Part shown: positions 12,221 through 25,255 of the stretch, piece after piece
Position numbering within the stretch: the stretch's first letter is position 1
How the letters are laid out: every line of letters starts with the position of its first letter
From: Loxodes magnus
Lineage: Eukaryota; Ciliophora; Karyorelictea; Loxodida; Loxodidae
Direction: 5' to 3'
NCBI GenBank assembly: GCA_946699065.1
Contig: CAMPDV010000059.1
Coordinates: 372,001-436,000, forward strand
DNA: 64,000 bases
The notes under the pieces: generated by a model
Told to the model about the DNA's origin: nothing
Database searches by the model: none
Seen by the model: the letters and a program-made list of their open reading frames with translations, nothing else
Made by a program: the position numbers and the translations under genes

Positions 12221-13123
12221 ATGGAGAAAGAGTAATCAGCTAAAATATTCGATAGATAAATTAGAATCTAGAACTGAAATCAAGAACTTATAGAAAAGCA
12301 ATCAGTTATGTGCTTTGGAACAGGAGGATTAGGAACTTGCGTGTCAATGGCTTTATGTAGACTTGGAGTAAAGAAAATAATACTGATAGACTATGATGTT
12401 GTAGATATTTCAAACTTAAATAGATAAATTTTATTCTGCTTGGAAGATGTAGGCTAGCCTAAAGTTGAAATGGCTAAAAAGAGATTGAATTAAAGCCATA
12501 ATATTCAATCTGAGATAGTGACATATAACTTAAATATAGTCTCATAATGGGCTGAAGTTGTAAAAATTTCCTAAGAGCATAAAATTACTGCTCTATTTAA
12601 TATGATAGATTATGGAGATTGGTTTGATATTGCTGCTTAAAGCTTAGCAATTAAATTGCAAATTCCTTTAATCTAGGGAGGAACTTTCGCAGGATGTTTA
12701 ACAATTGATTTTGTAAGTCCAAATGGAAAACCATGCTTATTATGTCTAAACGAACCTTCAGATCCTCAAAATTTTGCTCTATAGCTTGCTCCTGATAAAA
12801 TCTTAGATCTAGAAAACTTATCCTTCTTGCCTAAAAATAACAATCCAATCGGTTAGAGTAACGTTTACTTGTGTATGACTGCTTCGATGCTAATGGTAGC
12901 CTAATTTAGCCAATTTTTAATAGCTGATCCAGAAATAAAAATAAGGAATAGGAACATATTTTATACAACTACTTTAGAATCAGTACCATTTGATGTAGAA
13001 GCAGTCAAAGGATGTAAAATATGCAATCCTGAAAATTCATAATAACCATCTAATTTTTAAAACATTTATTTAACATAATCATCAATTAAAAAACTAATGT
13101 AACCCTCTTTTACTATCTAATGA
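12221..13123 (+). CDS. ThiF/MoeB-type E1-like adenylyltransferase
   Basis: This 300-aa protein is an E1-superfamily enzyme, which adenylates the C-terminus of a ubiquitin-like partner with ATP. The opening KIFDRQIRIQNWNQE is the family's hallmark start; its Trp is TGA 12275-12277. The glycine-rich nucleotide loop GTGGLGTCVSMALCRLG, the IDYDVVDISNLNRQ stretch and GQPKVEMAK follow. Two CxxC pairs (CLLC, CKIC) are the usual zinc site. No C-terminal rhodanese domain is present and no catalytic Cys can be assigned, so it is closer to ThiF/MoeB/UBA5-like single-domain enzymes than to UBA1. The start is the ATG at 12221 and the stop is TGA 13121-13123. The frame is intact without introns. Which ubiquitin-like partner it serves cannot be told. 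Confidence 0.88.
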
Positions 13124-13784
13124 TTCTTATATCCATTTATGTAATTTAGAGTATCATAGCTATTATATGGTATCATATTGATTGCTTGCTTAGAAAATAA
13201 ATAATATAATCATATAGTGCTAAGTTATTTAATTTCTTTACGTTTAGCTAACTTCATTTGTAAAATCTTAAATGAATATGAAAATTTAGCTAGTTAAATA
13301 TAGCTATTACTATAAAAACTATAAATATTGCTTACAGAGCTAAGTAATAAGTAAGTAATAGCTATTCATTTTTATTTTGTCTTCTATAGATTCAAGCAAA
13401 TCTAAACCCTTAAAGTTATTTTATGGTTAAAACTTTTAATTTAAATTAAGATTCAAATTTACTAATTTCTACAATTATTAAAGGTTGAAATTTATTGAAT
13501 TTCCTTTGTTTCAATCTAAGATTGTAAGTATAAAGCTTGCTAACTGATTTAAAAGATTGCTTAGTTATTCCTTTAAAATAAGCAAAACTATAGTAATCAA
13601 TTATTAGCTTTGAGTGTTCTTTAGAAATGCTAGTCTTTTATAGGTTCAATTTTATTAATTTCAGAGTCCTAAGATACTTTCTAGGCTATTCATTGAATAT
13701 TTGTTTTTTATGAGGAGTTTACTTTGTATAAAATAGCTAAAATTAGCTAATTTCTATGGATTTTTATTTTTCGAGCAATGAACT
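13124..13784. other. AT-rich intergenic region
   Basis: Nothing supportable is seen on either strand. Confidence 0.45.
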
Positions 13785-14159
13785 ATGATAGAAAAGCAAA
13801 GTATATTGCCTAAGTTCTAAATAGAATATTCTGAATTACATTTATCTTAGAAGCATTATTTTCGAGCTTGTGAAGCTTTTATTAGAAAGGTAAATAAAAG
13901 AGATAATGCAATGGGAGTAAAATAGATTTAGAGAAGTAATTAGATAGAAGCTAATATATTGATATATATTGATTAAATGATAGAAGGGATTTAGATTTAA
14001 TAAAAAATGTATTAAAAATTGACTGAACGCAATATTTCATTCGATCCACAAAGTTCCAGACCATTTCATGAGATCATCTTTAACGAGATCCTAATAAGAA
14101 GCTAAAATTTCAGAAGTATTTGTTTGCTCTATATATTTTTCAATGGAATAAGTATTTGA
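13785..14159 (+). CDS. Possible small protein convergent with and overlapping the TRIM gene
   Basis: From ATG 13785 the codons look coding (MIEKQSILPKFQIEYSEL, later HYFRACEAFIRKVNKRDNA) for about 75 residues, in a stretch where the TRIM frame on the other strand has already stopped. Unspliced, the frame runs to TGA 14157-14159 and overlaps the TRIM C-terminus by about 120 nt. A 59-nt intron ending GGATTTAG would instead bring in TGA 14024-14026 and avoid the overlap. The 3' end is therefore uncertain. No family recognised. Confidence 0.4.
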
Positions 14160-15956
14160 ACTTCCGGGCTTTTCGCATCCAACTATAAAAACTTCTAGAT
14201 TTTGATTTTGAAAGATTGGAAATACCTTTCCTATAGGGTTTCTTTGCTTCTACATATTTCCTATGATTTTTTATTTCAAAGTCATAATGTTGATAGAAAG
14301 GATTTTATTGATGCAACGGTTATTAACTGCTCTTCCACCTAATAGCAATATATCAGACTTGCTCTTCTGAACGGCTCCAAAAAGCCGCAAATCATATTCT
14401 TGAAGTTTTTAAATATTAGGAATCAAAGTTCATTCATCATTGATAGGGTTGTACTTTTCAGCTGAGTATAGAGTTTAATTTTCTGATCCTCTACCTCCTA
14501 TCACATAAATACAGCAGTTAGATGACTACGCTGTAAGATCTTGAATTCCAATAAAATTGTTTTACTTTTCTCTAAAACCAAGAGCAGAAAAAGCAAATCG
14601 CGGGCAGTTTAAGGATTATATCTAAGTTCATTTATTTATTTAGATATCGAATCTCTCACAAACGTGTAGACTTTCTGATTAAAACAGCCCGCCAAGCGAA
14701 TAAAGCTACTTTAGGCTTTCTAAATAAACAGAACAATGTCTTTCTTTGCAAAATATCATTGAAGCTAGTTTCTAAAATTCTTAGGTTTTTGGATTCATAA
14801 GCAGAACTTAATTAGAACTTCCTCCTCCAGAAATGATAATTCCAAAATTAGGAATTGCTACCGAATCACTAAACTCCTTTAAGCTTTCTTTAATCTTAGA
14901 GAGCTTAAATTTATTTTGCAATATACTATATTGCAAAATTTAGTTGTCTGGAGAGAATAAATATATTTAAGGGTCTTCTTTCTTATCTAGTACTAAATTA
15001 AAATTTTAGAAGCTACTTAAATCAACTATCGGATTTGCTAGAGTTTGGTTTTGACTACTTAGCAAACCCATGTGGCAGATCATTTTTTGGATTTATTTCA
15101 TATTAATTTCATAATTGATTATAGATTAAGAACCAACTTAGTTCTACAGATTACCGTCAAAAAAATAAGGCTAGGATTAGGTAATTTCAGTTTTCCAGTT
15201 TATGAGTTTATCTAAACTAGACTGAATGTCGAAAGTGAGTAATTGATGGTAAGAAAGATCTTAAATGCTCTAAAGTATGCTACTAGCTTAATCTTGTATC
15301 TTAATAAAGTTTTATACATGCTGCTTCGCTTAGTTTAATTAATTGTCAATAGCAGCAAGATTCTGCTGATAGTATCTTATAACTGTGTTTATTATCTGAT
15401 TACGTTTTGCTTCGATAAGTTGCATGATTATATTGAAGTCTTTGTTGACTTAAATGACAAGCTCTTCTTTATTTGAAAGCTAGGTTTTCCTATTATTGTC
15501 TAAGTTTAAAGCTTCCTTCTTTACTTTGTTTTTCAATTCTATAATTTCGTCAATGAAAGCTTTAATCTAAATTTCAAGCTTATTTTTTTGTTTTTTTCCA
15601 GGCTCTTCCAAATTTTAAAAAGTATGGCCAGCATGGGTTATAACGCACAAAGCACATATAGTTTATTTGCAATCACTACAGTAGATTTTAATTGCCTCTG
15701 ATGTATGTGTTTTACAATAAATAGGCTAAAATTATTGATTCTAATCCTAAAGATTGTCAAGTATATAGAAGTTCTTTTTCAAATCTAGCACTTGCTTGAC
15801 AACTGTTACAGTTCTACACTACGGACAATTAATTTCCTTGTTCATTGACTGCAATCTTTTCAAGCAATTAGTGCAGTAAGTGTGTCCACAGTTTGTAAGG
15901 ATGAGAGGAATTTTATCTTTTCCATTAAATTTATCGAGGCAAAGAGTGCACTCCAT
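14037..15956 (-). CDS. TRIM-like RING / B-box / coiled-coil / Kelch protein, probable E3 ligase
   Basis: This 639-aa protein reads without introns from ATG 15956 to TGA 14037-14039. Residues 3-50 form a C3HC4 RING finger (MECTLCLDKF, then CGHTYCTNCLKRLQ and CPQC), the E2-binding module of ubiquitin ligases. Residues about 80-118 form a B-box (IYCSDCKQTICALCVITHAGH). A helical, Lys/Glu-rich coiled coil follows. From about residue 375 Kelch repeats begin, recognisable by paired glycines and spaced Trp/Tyr (YSLGGLF, YVIGGRGSENQ, DILLLGG), likely a substrate-binding propeller. RING-B-box-coiled-coil order defines TRIM proteins, and Kelch in place of B30.2 is also seen in other protists. The substrate is unknown. 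Confidence 0.85.
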
Positions 15957-17825
15957 TTATAATTAAGAAAAATTGATAAACCTTAGATATTTAATTCTTC
16001 CCTTTTAACTTATAAACTATCACATTTCTTCTACTCTTCTTGCTTCCTCTTTATTACTCTCTTATAACTACTCTCGATATTATCAGCTTCTAATTTAGTC
16101 ATATGCAGATAATCGAAATTTACTAGATTAGAATATCTAAATGTTGGTAGTCTGACTAACAATAATAGCGAATATTTATTAGCATTATAGAACTTCTTAA
16201 GCTTTGATTACTTGCTAGTCTTAATTAAAATAAATCCTTCAGAACTTAACTAAATCTACTACTAATCATTACTATCTTCTCACTAGTTCTAATAATTCTC
16301 CTACTTAACCGTTTAACTAAGGAGTTATATATGCATAATTGATATAATTAAAGTTAATTGTAAGAAAGTTAATAAAAAGACTCTTATAATAGCATAAGAG
16401 TTATTATACCTTCCTATATCTAGTACTTTATAATACTTAAGATAGTAGCTATAATTATTAAAATAGTGCTCTATCGTTAATATTTAAACATGCTTTTAGG
16501 TAAATTCATTAAGCTGCTTTTACTATTTCCTGGATAAGCTAGAAAGAGATTAGTTGATTCTATTTAATGACTTATAAATAGCTGGCTATTAGCCTAATTA
16601 GAAACTATTACTAATCTTATTCCTATGCCATTTTTTAGATTTAATACTGTTTATTCAACCAAATTATTTAGTTAGCAATGATTCTAGAGCTTATACTATG
16701 AAGTCTAGTAGAGAAATGAGATTAGCAAGTGTGATTAATAAGCAATATAATTTGGTAAATAAGAAAGTAAGTTAGAGACTATTCTTTAGAAAACTACCAA
16801 GTTAAGGGATTTAAAGGAGATTCATTTGCTTATGAAGTTAAATAGCTAGTATTTAATAAAACTATAACATTTAACTTAATCATTTAAATAAAGAAAAGTG
16901 GTAAGCTATTTAAGCTAAATTACCATCCTTTTAAGTATCTTAGGATTTATCTTTAATATACATCATTTAGTTTCCTAGGCTTATAGAAAATACTTTGAAT
17001 CCTTTTATGCTAAATCATAAAATACCAAAGTAGAGCTGCTTATCAAGGCTACCTGGCTTTCTATTTAAAAATAATTGATTAAGCGCTAGCACTTTCTATC
17101 ACTATCTTAAATATAGACTAACTGTTCTTTTTCTATCACATATTAAACATTTTTCAATTTTCAAATTAAAGACTTTTAACCTCATATCTTGTACATACCA
17201 TTAAGCTCTCATATCAAATTTAATTAAATAGGCAACACTTAAATTTTTACTATCTTTGAATATAAAACTTTTGCGTACTCTTAAGCCAAAATAATACTTA
17301 AGACATAGGATTAGGTACTTCTTAATCTTATTTCTATTTATCTATGTAATATTATACTATAATTTCATACTTACTCATGTTAAAAATCTATGGGCTAAAC
17401 TAAAAGCTATTATAGTTATTAAAATAAGCTAAGATGTAAGAGTATGAAATGGAACATTTAAAGTTAGTTTCTTAATCATAGTTTAAAATCAAAATTAGTA
17501 TATATCATTGATATCTTTTAGAAATGAATAAAGCAACTTAAAAGCACCAAGGATAATTATTTATAGTATATGTATTTTATAAGTAAATGGTTGATATATA
17601 TCATATTTATTATTATCCAGTCTCTGTCATAATTTTTTATATCATTTTGATTATATTTGCTTATCTATATAGAAAGGTATTTATTTCTTTTTATTAAGAC
17701 ATTTCAATTAATATTATAAGCAACCTTTTTTCAAATTTGCGTTAGTGTCTATCATTGAAATTAAGGGTAAATTTTTAGCGCTTAATATCTCAAAAAGCAA
17801 AAATTAAGAATTTATCTAATTGTCT
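15957..17825. other. AT-rich region with one weak ORF
   Basis: Apart from the weak plus-strand ORF at 16698-17447 listed separately, nothing is supportable here. The 5' flank of the TRIM gene lies at the left edge. Confidence 0.4.
16698..17447 (+). CDS. Possible 249-aa protein, low support
   Basis: An open frame from ATG 16698 (MKSSREMRLASVINKQYNL) to TGA 17445-17447 has coding-like codons at its start and around LNKEKWQAIQAKLPSF. It needs two TGA triplets read as Trp. The C-terminal third is hydrophobic and less convincing. The frame stays open far upstream of the ATG, so the start is not fixed. Chance is a real alternative, because only TGA terminates in this genome. Confidence 0.28.
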
Positions 17826-18635
17826 TCACTGATTTTACGCCTGATTACCTTGCTACGTGCTTCCAGATTATTTACTCGTTTTCTTGGCTTGCTACTATTA
17901 CTTTGATGGCTATTCTACCTCTTTATTTTAATTTAGATGAAATTCTCTGACGCCAAATGAAGAAGTGAAATCAAATTCTTTTGAACGAGAAAGTATTTAA
18001 ATAAACTGCTACTTATCTATTTACTCTTATTGATTTTAGGGAATGAACATTGCTTTTAGATATTCTTCTAAATTGCCTTAAAATCATTGATTTTTTAAAT
18101 CTTCTATTTGCTATTTTGTAATTACCTTAAGAGAATCTTTAGGAAAAGGCCATCCACTTGCATATTCTAAAAGATATTCTTGAGTCAGTTTTATTAACAA
18201 GGTAATAAAAATATTTATCTCTTTGACTCCTATTTTTCCGCTTGCATCGATCTCCAAATTATCGAAAATAATAGAAGCTTTTTCTTTTTAAGTTCCTCCT
18301 GATAATATTAATGCTGCTATCACAAGCTTCTATAAATCTAACTTTGAGTTATCTTCTTCATGGAGGAAATTAGAATAAAACCTGGTGAGTCCTTCATCAC
18401 TCATCCAATTGTTAACCTTAGATTTTTCAAGTTCAGATGGAGGTAAAGTAATTACCTTTAGTTATTCTTATATTTTAATCAATTAGTTTTTAGTCACTTT
18501 CCCTTAGTAAGCCCACTTTTTGAAGCATACTTCTATTTCTAATGGAGATTTTTTATAAAATCCGAAATGTTTCTCAGCGTTATTTATTGCTTCAAACAGA
18601 TCATTATCATGATGTTTATTCTCAGAACAGCCCAT
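17826..18635 (-). CDS. EF-hand protein with N-myristoylation-type start
   Basis: This 269-aa protein reads without introns from ATG 18635 to TGA 17826-17828. It begins MGCSENK, where Gly2 followed by Cys3 is a typical site for dual myristoylation and palmitoylation, suggesting membrane attachment. An EF-hand-like helix-loop-helix lies near residues 140-155 (EIDASGKIGVKE). The loop has Glu at position 1 instead of Asp but keeps Asp3, Ser5, Gly6, Ile8 and Glu12, so calcium binding is likely but not certain. The C-terminal 40 residues are Gln/Lys-rich and low complexity. The overall look is that of calcineurin-B or recoverin-like ciliate proteins, but a precise family cannot be assigned. A later TGA is possible if 17826-17828 is Trp; the sequence beyond looks non-coding. 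Confidence 0.72.
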
Positions 18636-20358
18636 ATTACTAATATATGATTAAGAGAAATAAAATGCTTTAAAGCTTAATGATAATAATAATGCCTTAA
18701 TGTATGAGATATCAATTGCTTATTTAAAGTAAGATCCAATTCTATTTATTTGAAATCTTAGTTTGGTTATTATTCCTATTTAAGTCTATTCTAAAGCAAG
18801 CTTATCCTGTTTTATATGGTAATGGTATTATAGGTTTGTTTTTATACTTATATTGGCTATATAGATTTACTTATAATAATCACTCTAATAGTTTATAAAA
18901 TTCTATATAATACTTTCTTAGGCTATTTCTCTTTCTAGAGTTTGGCCTATTTTTTATTCTATTCTAGCCAGATTATTTATAATTCTTTAGGCAGTCTCAC
19001 TAAGTATAAAAACTTGCAGCTATAATTCTCATAGATTAGCTTATTATGCAAAGTTTAATTAAAATCTCACTAATGATGCACTATGTCTGATAGTCCAGTT
19101 GAATATAATAGTCATAAAGCAGTTGAATAATAAAGAGACTAAAATAAGAGTATGAAATACTACTTTAATTATATTAGATCATGTATCTATATAATAATAG
19201 TATTATGCATTATCCATTCATTCTATACTTATACTCTTTTCCTTTATACCTAACTGCTTCTCTGTGAGATCTATTGAAGTTTTTGCTTAGATCTATTATC
19301 AGTTGACTGAGTTTTATTTTTACAGTTTTAATAACAAAATTAGATTTATTTAAGTGCTTTTAGAGATAAACTTAGTGATTTAGAGTAAAAGGGAAAGTAT
19401 TTACTAGATTTGATTGTAAAATACTAAAATAAAGGCGTTAGATGAATTTGGATCTACATACTTTATTTTAAACTACCTATACTCTATTTCAATGAATTCC
19501 ATATTTAATCACATCTTTAATGACTATGAATTGCTTCTATTAATAAACATACTTCAAATACCATCCATTAATAAGACAGGAAACATGAAGATACTGGTTA
19601 TAGAATAGTTTAAGCATTTTAAAAGCTATAAATTATACCCTACTAATTACTGTAAGTTATAAACCTCTAAACTGAAGGAAAAGGATATGATGTAAATAAG
19701 CAAAATGACACAAATAGGATTAAGGATAAGTTATGCTTATTAAGTATTTCCTCTACCTCAATGTTATTATTTGGTACTTTCTAATTGAAAATATACTCTA
19801 TAACTACTTTCCTTATATGAGCTATATATTAAAATACCTATTTTAGTATTCCCCTTTCTTGTTGTTTTCTATCTATTAAATAACCTAATTCCTATGCGAG
19901 CAATTTAAGATTTTTCTAGAACTCTATGCTTATATGTAAATAACTAGGTTGTTAGTGTTTAGTTAGGAGAAAAGCTATAAAACGGTAAGAGAAAATAAGA
20001 AAAGGGAATATATCTTTTATTTTCTTAAGCATCCAAAGTAATATAATAACCAGTGTAAGACATAAAGTATTTGCACTGTTGATATTTTATTTTAAACAAA
20101 GGGGTGATTTTTGTAAACGTCTAAGCATCTTGGATGATTATTAAAAAGTATTTCCTTTGATGATTCCTCAATAATAAGTATTACAAATATCAGCTTTTCT
20201 ATTAAGGTATTTATTCTACTAAAGAGATACGCTAATATTACGCAAAAAAGGATTATTATAACCATAATATTTTTGTCTAGTAAAGTGAAAAATAGATTTC
20301 CATATTAACCGTATGTTTATTAATAGATTGCTAAAACTATTTAAAGATTGACATAAAG
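18636..20358. other. Long open stretch upstream of the TmcB-like gene
   Basis: Frame 1 stays readable (TGA as Trp) from an ATG near 18702 into the TmcB-like gene and would add about 550 hydrophobic, Ile/Leu/Tyr-rich residues. TGA frequency and codon-position bias do not separate it from non-coding DNA here, and the other frames are no worse. It is left as non-coding with this caveat. Confidence 0.35.
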
Positions 20359-23300
20359 ATGGTAATACAAAGATTGTTTAAGGATATTAAAGAAAACATC
20401 TTTTACACTTTCAGAAAGATCGTCACACATAAAAAGGTTTCTAATAGGTAAGCCTAGCTCTTATTGATACTTAACTGCTTTCAGTTAATTTTTTACAATT
20501 TCTAAACTAAGTTTAATTGACATATGGGAGAATTAGAAGAAGTCCTATAGTAAATCTTCTGCATCCTATAAATAAAATGTATTGTGCCTGATACCTTTTT
20601 GAAATGAGTACTCTACTACTTTGCCCTTATATTTGTACTATTTTAGACAATAGTGATACTGTTTGTGAAACATCTTTATACGAATTTTTACTGAACCAAA
20701 GTCCTAAAGAGGCCTTTTAATAGCATTTTAAGCTATTTCCTTATATGACTTAACTGATTCTTTTTTATGCCCTTTGTTGATATACTGCTTATTCCTATGG
20801 AAAGTGATTCTCACCCTGGATTTATAATTCTTTCTTCAATAGCAATAGTGTAATTTTTTTATGCAGGTGCATTCTATTCATTAACTTATGCAACATCGCT
20901 TTCTTCAACATTTCAGTCTTCAATCAGTTAGATCATTTAGCTTTGTAAGATCTTAATTCAGAACTATGAGTTAATAGCGAATCTAGTGTATTTGACTAAT
21001 CTTGAAATGCCTGATTCTATTTTTGTGCTACGTAGAAAGTTAGTTTGGGTTGCTATGTGTCAGTATAATATTTATGGCCTTAATAATTTGGTTAAGTTAG
21101 CTCTATCATGCCTTTATCATAACTAACATCTGCAACTTGCAGCAAGTACTTAACTGTGAAATATTGCTTATCCTCGTAGCACTAGCAGGGAACTACTTTT
21201 TCTAGTAGAATATAGGAATTCTGTGTGTTGTTATGTCTTAATTAATAGTCATTTAAGTATCAAGGAATCTGCACGTAATGATACATTCGAAGATAATAGA
21301 AAAGTATTTCTATAAGAACTTGTTCGAAATCTAGAGAGTGATAGCCAAGTTCTAGGCATATTTTGAGTAGTAAAAAGCTACCTAATTCTTCGTTAAGCTA
21401 ATAGGAACTATCTAGATCCATATGCAAATTTGCCAAAGAGAAAACTGTCCTTGTAAGACTAAACAGAGTTCTTAGATCTGTTAAGATGATTTTGCTTTCA
21501 TAAAGCTGGTCATCAATATTTATGCTTAGATATTAGAAACTAACAAAAATTTGTCAGTAAAGGAGTAGAATCATATTCATGTCGAAATAGCGAAAATGTA
21601 CTATTATCGTCTGGATAACTTCTAGTTAGCATTCTAGGAACTAGCATTAGTGGAAACTTAAAAGTTGGATATCTTTATTAAGTTTCAAGTCTTTTCTATG
21701 AAAAAAATTATCTCCAAAAAGCTTTTTTCGCTTAGAAGAACTAGATTAATGCAAATTTTAAATGAATACAAGAAAAGATGTGGGTCTTAACAAGTTGGCT
21801 AGGAGCTTATAGAGCCACTTCTGATTTAAGAGTATGAGCAATTAGTAGAAATCCTTCAGCTACTAATTTTCAAAGCGACTACTTATAGAAAAGACTTTTG
21901 ATAGAACCTTTCAAATACAAGTCCAAATTTTGAGTTCTTGCAGGCAATTAGTTAGAGAATTATAAGCCTTAACGAAGAAATTGAATAGGTTTATAGAAGA
22001 CTGAATATAATATCTCCTAATAATCTTTCATACTCTGTTATATATACAGACTATCTCCAAAAGATTGAGCAAATACTGGAATATGATACATTTTCTATTA
22101 TATACAAAGCCTAGGAATAAAAAATCAGATAAGAAAAAGCATCAAACACTACCAAGCATCTTAAATGCTTTTCTAACGTTTTCAATTTGGATACTGCTAC
22201 TTTTGTTGTATCAGGTTCAAAAAGGAATTTTGGCGATATTATATGGACTAGCTAAAACGTTTACTCAGTAATTGGAGTCCCAAGTCATCTTATGATAGGA
22301 AAAAAGATTGATGATATTTGCCCTCCCTGCATTTAAAAACCTCATGCATATTATATGCAAAGGAACTCAAGAACAGGAGAAGAATCTGTTTTTTCTAAGA
22401 TCAGGCTTCTTTTTGCAATGCATGCAACTGGATACATGTTTCCTATATACATACTAACTTAATTAGTCTCTGATGATCATTTTGCTAGAGAGGAGAAAGA
22501 AGATAACGGTTTAGAGTATGTTGGGATAATTCAAAGATTAGACGAAACTTTAGATGAAGGATATATTTGGCTAGATCTAGATGAAAACATAGATGCCATG
22601 AGCTAATACGTTCCTTCCATTCTAAATATTAACTTTAGTATTTATAGAAAAATGCATATGAATTAGCAGCCCATAAAGCTTAAGTAGTTATGTCCCGATT
22701 TGGGTAATTTATAAAAATTCTATGGAAAGACTGAGAGAGTAACTTTCTATATACCCAACTACTTAAATAGTTCCGTTTAAACTTCTGTAAAGCTGTTGTT
22801 GGCTTTATGAATCCTTCGTAAAATGATAATCACTAAAGAAATTATTTAGTTTTGAAAGTAAGAAAAGTCAGTACTTGTATAAGTGAAGCCTTTGGCCATT
22901 TAAGGAGGTACTATTAAATATCACTACCTGAAAATTTAAAGCATTGTGGAAGAATTCAAAGAGGAACCTGAAGAAATTTTGGAGAATAAAGATGCTACTA
23001 CCATTTATGACGTTTCTAGAGGATTATACTCTAATAATCTTTCCAAAAACTGATTTTCTGCCTTTAGAATGTCAAACGAGCAAGAACCAGTTTCTTGCTA
23101 TTTTCCTCCTTCTAATATGTAAGAATCTTTGTCTGACGTATCTAATTAATCGAATCCTTCGACCAAGATGAGAAAATCTCAAACGAAATCTGAAAATGGG
23201 ATATAAAATATCTAAGGCGTAACAAAAAACTCTCATCTTAAAGAATTTTATTAGCAGTATAAAAATGTAGTATCTAAGGAAAAAGTATAAGAATCAGTAT

Positions 23301-25255
23301 AAACCATTTCCCATTTAAGAATTTAAGGGAATTTCTTTATGGCTCTGTTCATCGCTTTATCTCTTTTCGCTAACCTACTTTAATACTATAATTACAAATG
23401 CTTAGAAGAAATCAGCAACTACTAAACTAAAAGCTCTGCCATTAGCTCACTTCTCATTACTATTCCTCACAACGTTAGATATCTAAACTTGATGGCTAAT
23501 TAAAATCTATCGAACTATAGATAAAACTTAGAAGGTGCGGATTTTGAAACAAGTATAAGACATCAACTAGATAACTAATCATACTAACTATAGGATATCT
23601 TCAACATATTAACCGGCCCTGAAAACTATTTCCATGATATCATTTAGACTTTAGTATAAACTAACTTAGAAATCAGGTTCTTTTATGATTAAAAGGGAGT
23701 TGATAGTTAATTGCCTGCAATAACTAATAGCTTTATCTATAACAGTCTTCTAGACATTTCAAGTTCAACATAAGAAATTTCTATTCTCAGTTTGAAATAA
23801 TTGAACTTTACATCAAGCAGCGTTCAGTTTACAGTCTTCAACACATTCAACACAATATTTAACTCCTATTATGAAGAAATCTAAACAACTAAGAAGTATA
23901 ATGAGTATAAAGATAAATACTATGATAGGTCATTGGACATCTTAGCTATAGTCTTATGCTGGTTACTTGTTCACTTCATAGCTTAAATAATCCTTATTAA
24001 GTGCACTCTTAAGAACTTTAGAGCTGATTATATGAAAATCAATCTCCTGTTTTTGAAAATCCCTCTTTATGTAATCCAGGATATCATCAGAAACATTTAA
24101 ATTTTTGAATAGATGTAAGATGATGTGGTATTCAGCTAGATATCTGTCAAAAAAAGTTGAAAAAAAGAAGATTAAAAAATTCTATTTTTGAAGCAAACTA
24201 CTACATCCATTAACCTACAGGAACAGGAATAAGATATAACCTTACAGTAGAAAAGTCCAAGTTAAATCATAGAAGAAGAGAAATTATAGGAGACTAAGTA
24301 AAGAGAGATAAAAAAGCATTAAAAGAAAACTTAAAATAACAAAGATAAGGATAAAAAGAAAGCTGATCCAACTATGAAAAAACTAAAGTCTAAAAAGGAA
24401 AAAAAAGAATGAATGAAGGGTCGTAAATCATAGTTTAAGGTAAATCAAAGATATGACTGGAAGAATTACACTGAATTTATTATTGTGCTAATTTTTTCTC
24501 TTGGGAATTTCGTTTACTTTATCACAACGTAATGGTGAAACACTGATCATTTTTTAAAGACTTCAGAGCTTTTAACAGGTTAATTATATGTTTAGGAGTT
24601 AATTCTTTCTCTTTAAATAGGTTCAGCATGTGCTAGGGAGTACTGCATATTTGGATAAGATGCACTATTTAACTACAATAAAATTATAGACCAATAAGAT
24701 CAAATTTTGAGTAAAATTAGGAAAACTAGATATGATAGCTAAACTTATTTTACCAACAAAGAGTATCTCTTCTCTTCCAAGCTTAATGACTTTATTAAAT
24801 AAGAAAAGCAAGATGCTTGCTAATTCTTCTATACCCAAAGCGATTTGCTCACTAAATGCTAGCAAGTATCAAGCGGAGTTTTACAAAAGGGAGTTCAAAG
24901 TTCAATTATAAACGTAGAGCAGCAAATTAAAGAAATATTGAGTGGGAATTGTCTTCTTATAGATTAAATAGAGATTCAGGTAGATTTGTTAACTCCTATT
25001 CTACAATAAATAAGCAACCTACTTTACGAAATAATGGAAGACGAAACTAACTATCATTAGCATGTAATGATCTACGAATAAATTTTCTATGTTATCTATC
25101 TTATCATTTTCATGTATGTATGATACAAGGATGCTAATAAAATGGCAGAGTAGTTATGGAAAACAAGAAAAGTACTCAGACTCATTCCTTTCAATACGGT
25201 TCTGAAGGTTCCAATTATTAGAAATTTTGTAGTGAATCTCGCCAAGAAAAAATGA
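20359..25255 (+). CDS. TmcB-like multi-pass membrane protein with PAS-like region
   Basis: This 1622-aa protein belongs to the large ciliate family annotated as TmcB-like, membrane proteins with a PAS module whose biochemical role is mostly unknown. Residues about 20-330 contain several membrane segments (FALIFVLFQTIVILFVKHLY, FIILSSIAIVQFFYAGAF). A helical region precedes a PAS-like stretch near residue 600 (VYSVIGVPSHLMIGKKIDDI). Four further membrane segments lie near residues 981, 1184, 1362 and 1566, with Asn-rich, probably extracellular, stretches and a Lys-rich cytosolic loop between them. A 28-nt intron (21832-21859) is needed to keep frame. The start ATG 20359 gives MVIQRLFKDIKENIFY. 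The stop is TGA 25253-25255 after NLAKKK, the usual place for the family's end. Many TGA codons encode Trp. An upstream extension is possible. Confidence 0.75.
21832..21859 (+). other. Proposed 28-nt intron in the TmcB-like gene
   Basis: GTATGA to CTTCAG. Its removal shifts frame 1 to frame 2 and keeps a readable product on both sides (SDLR joined to LLIFKATTYR). Position deduced from frame only. Confidence 0.5.
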
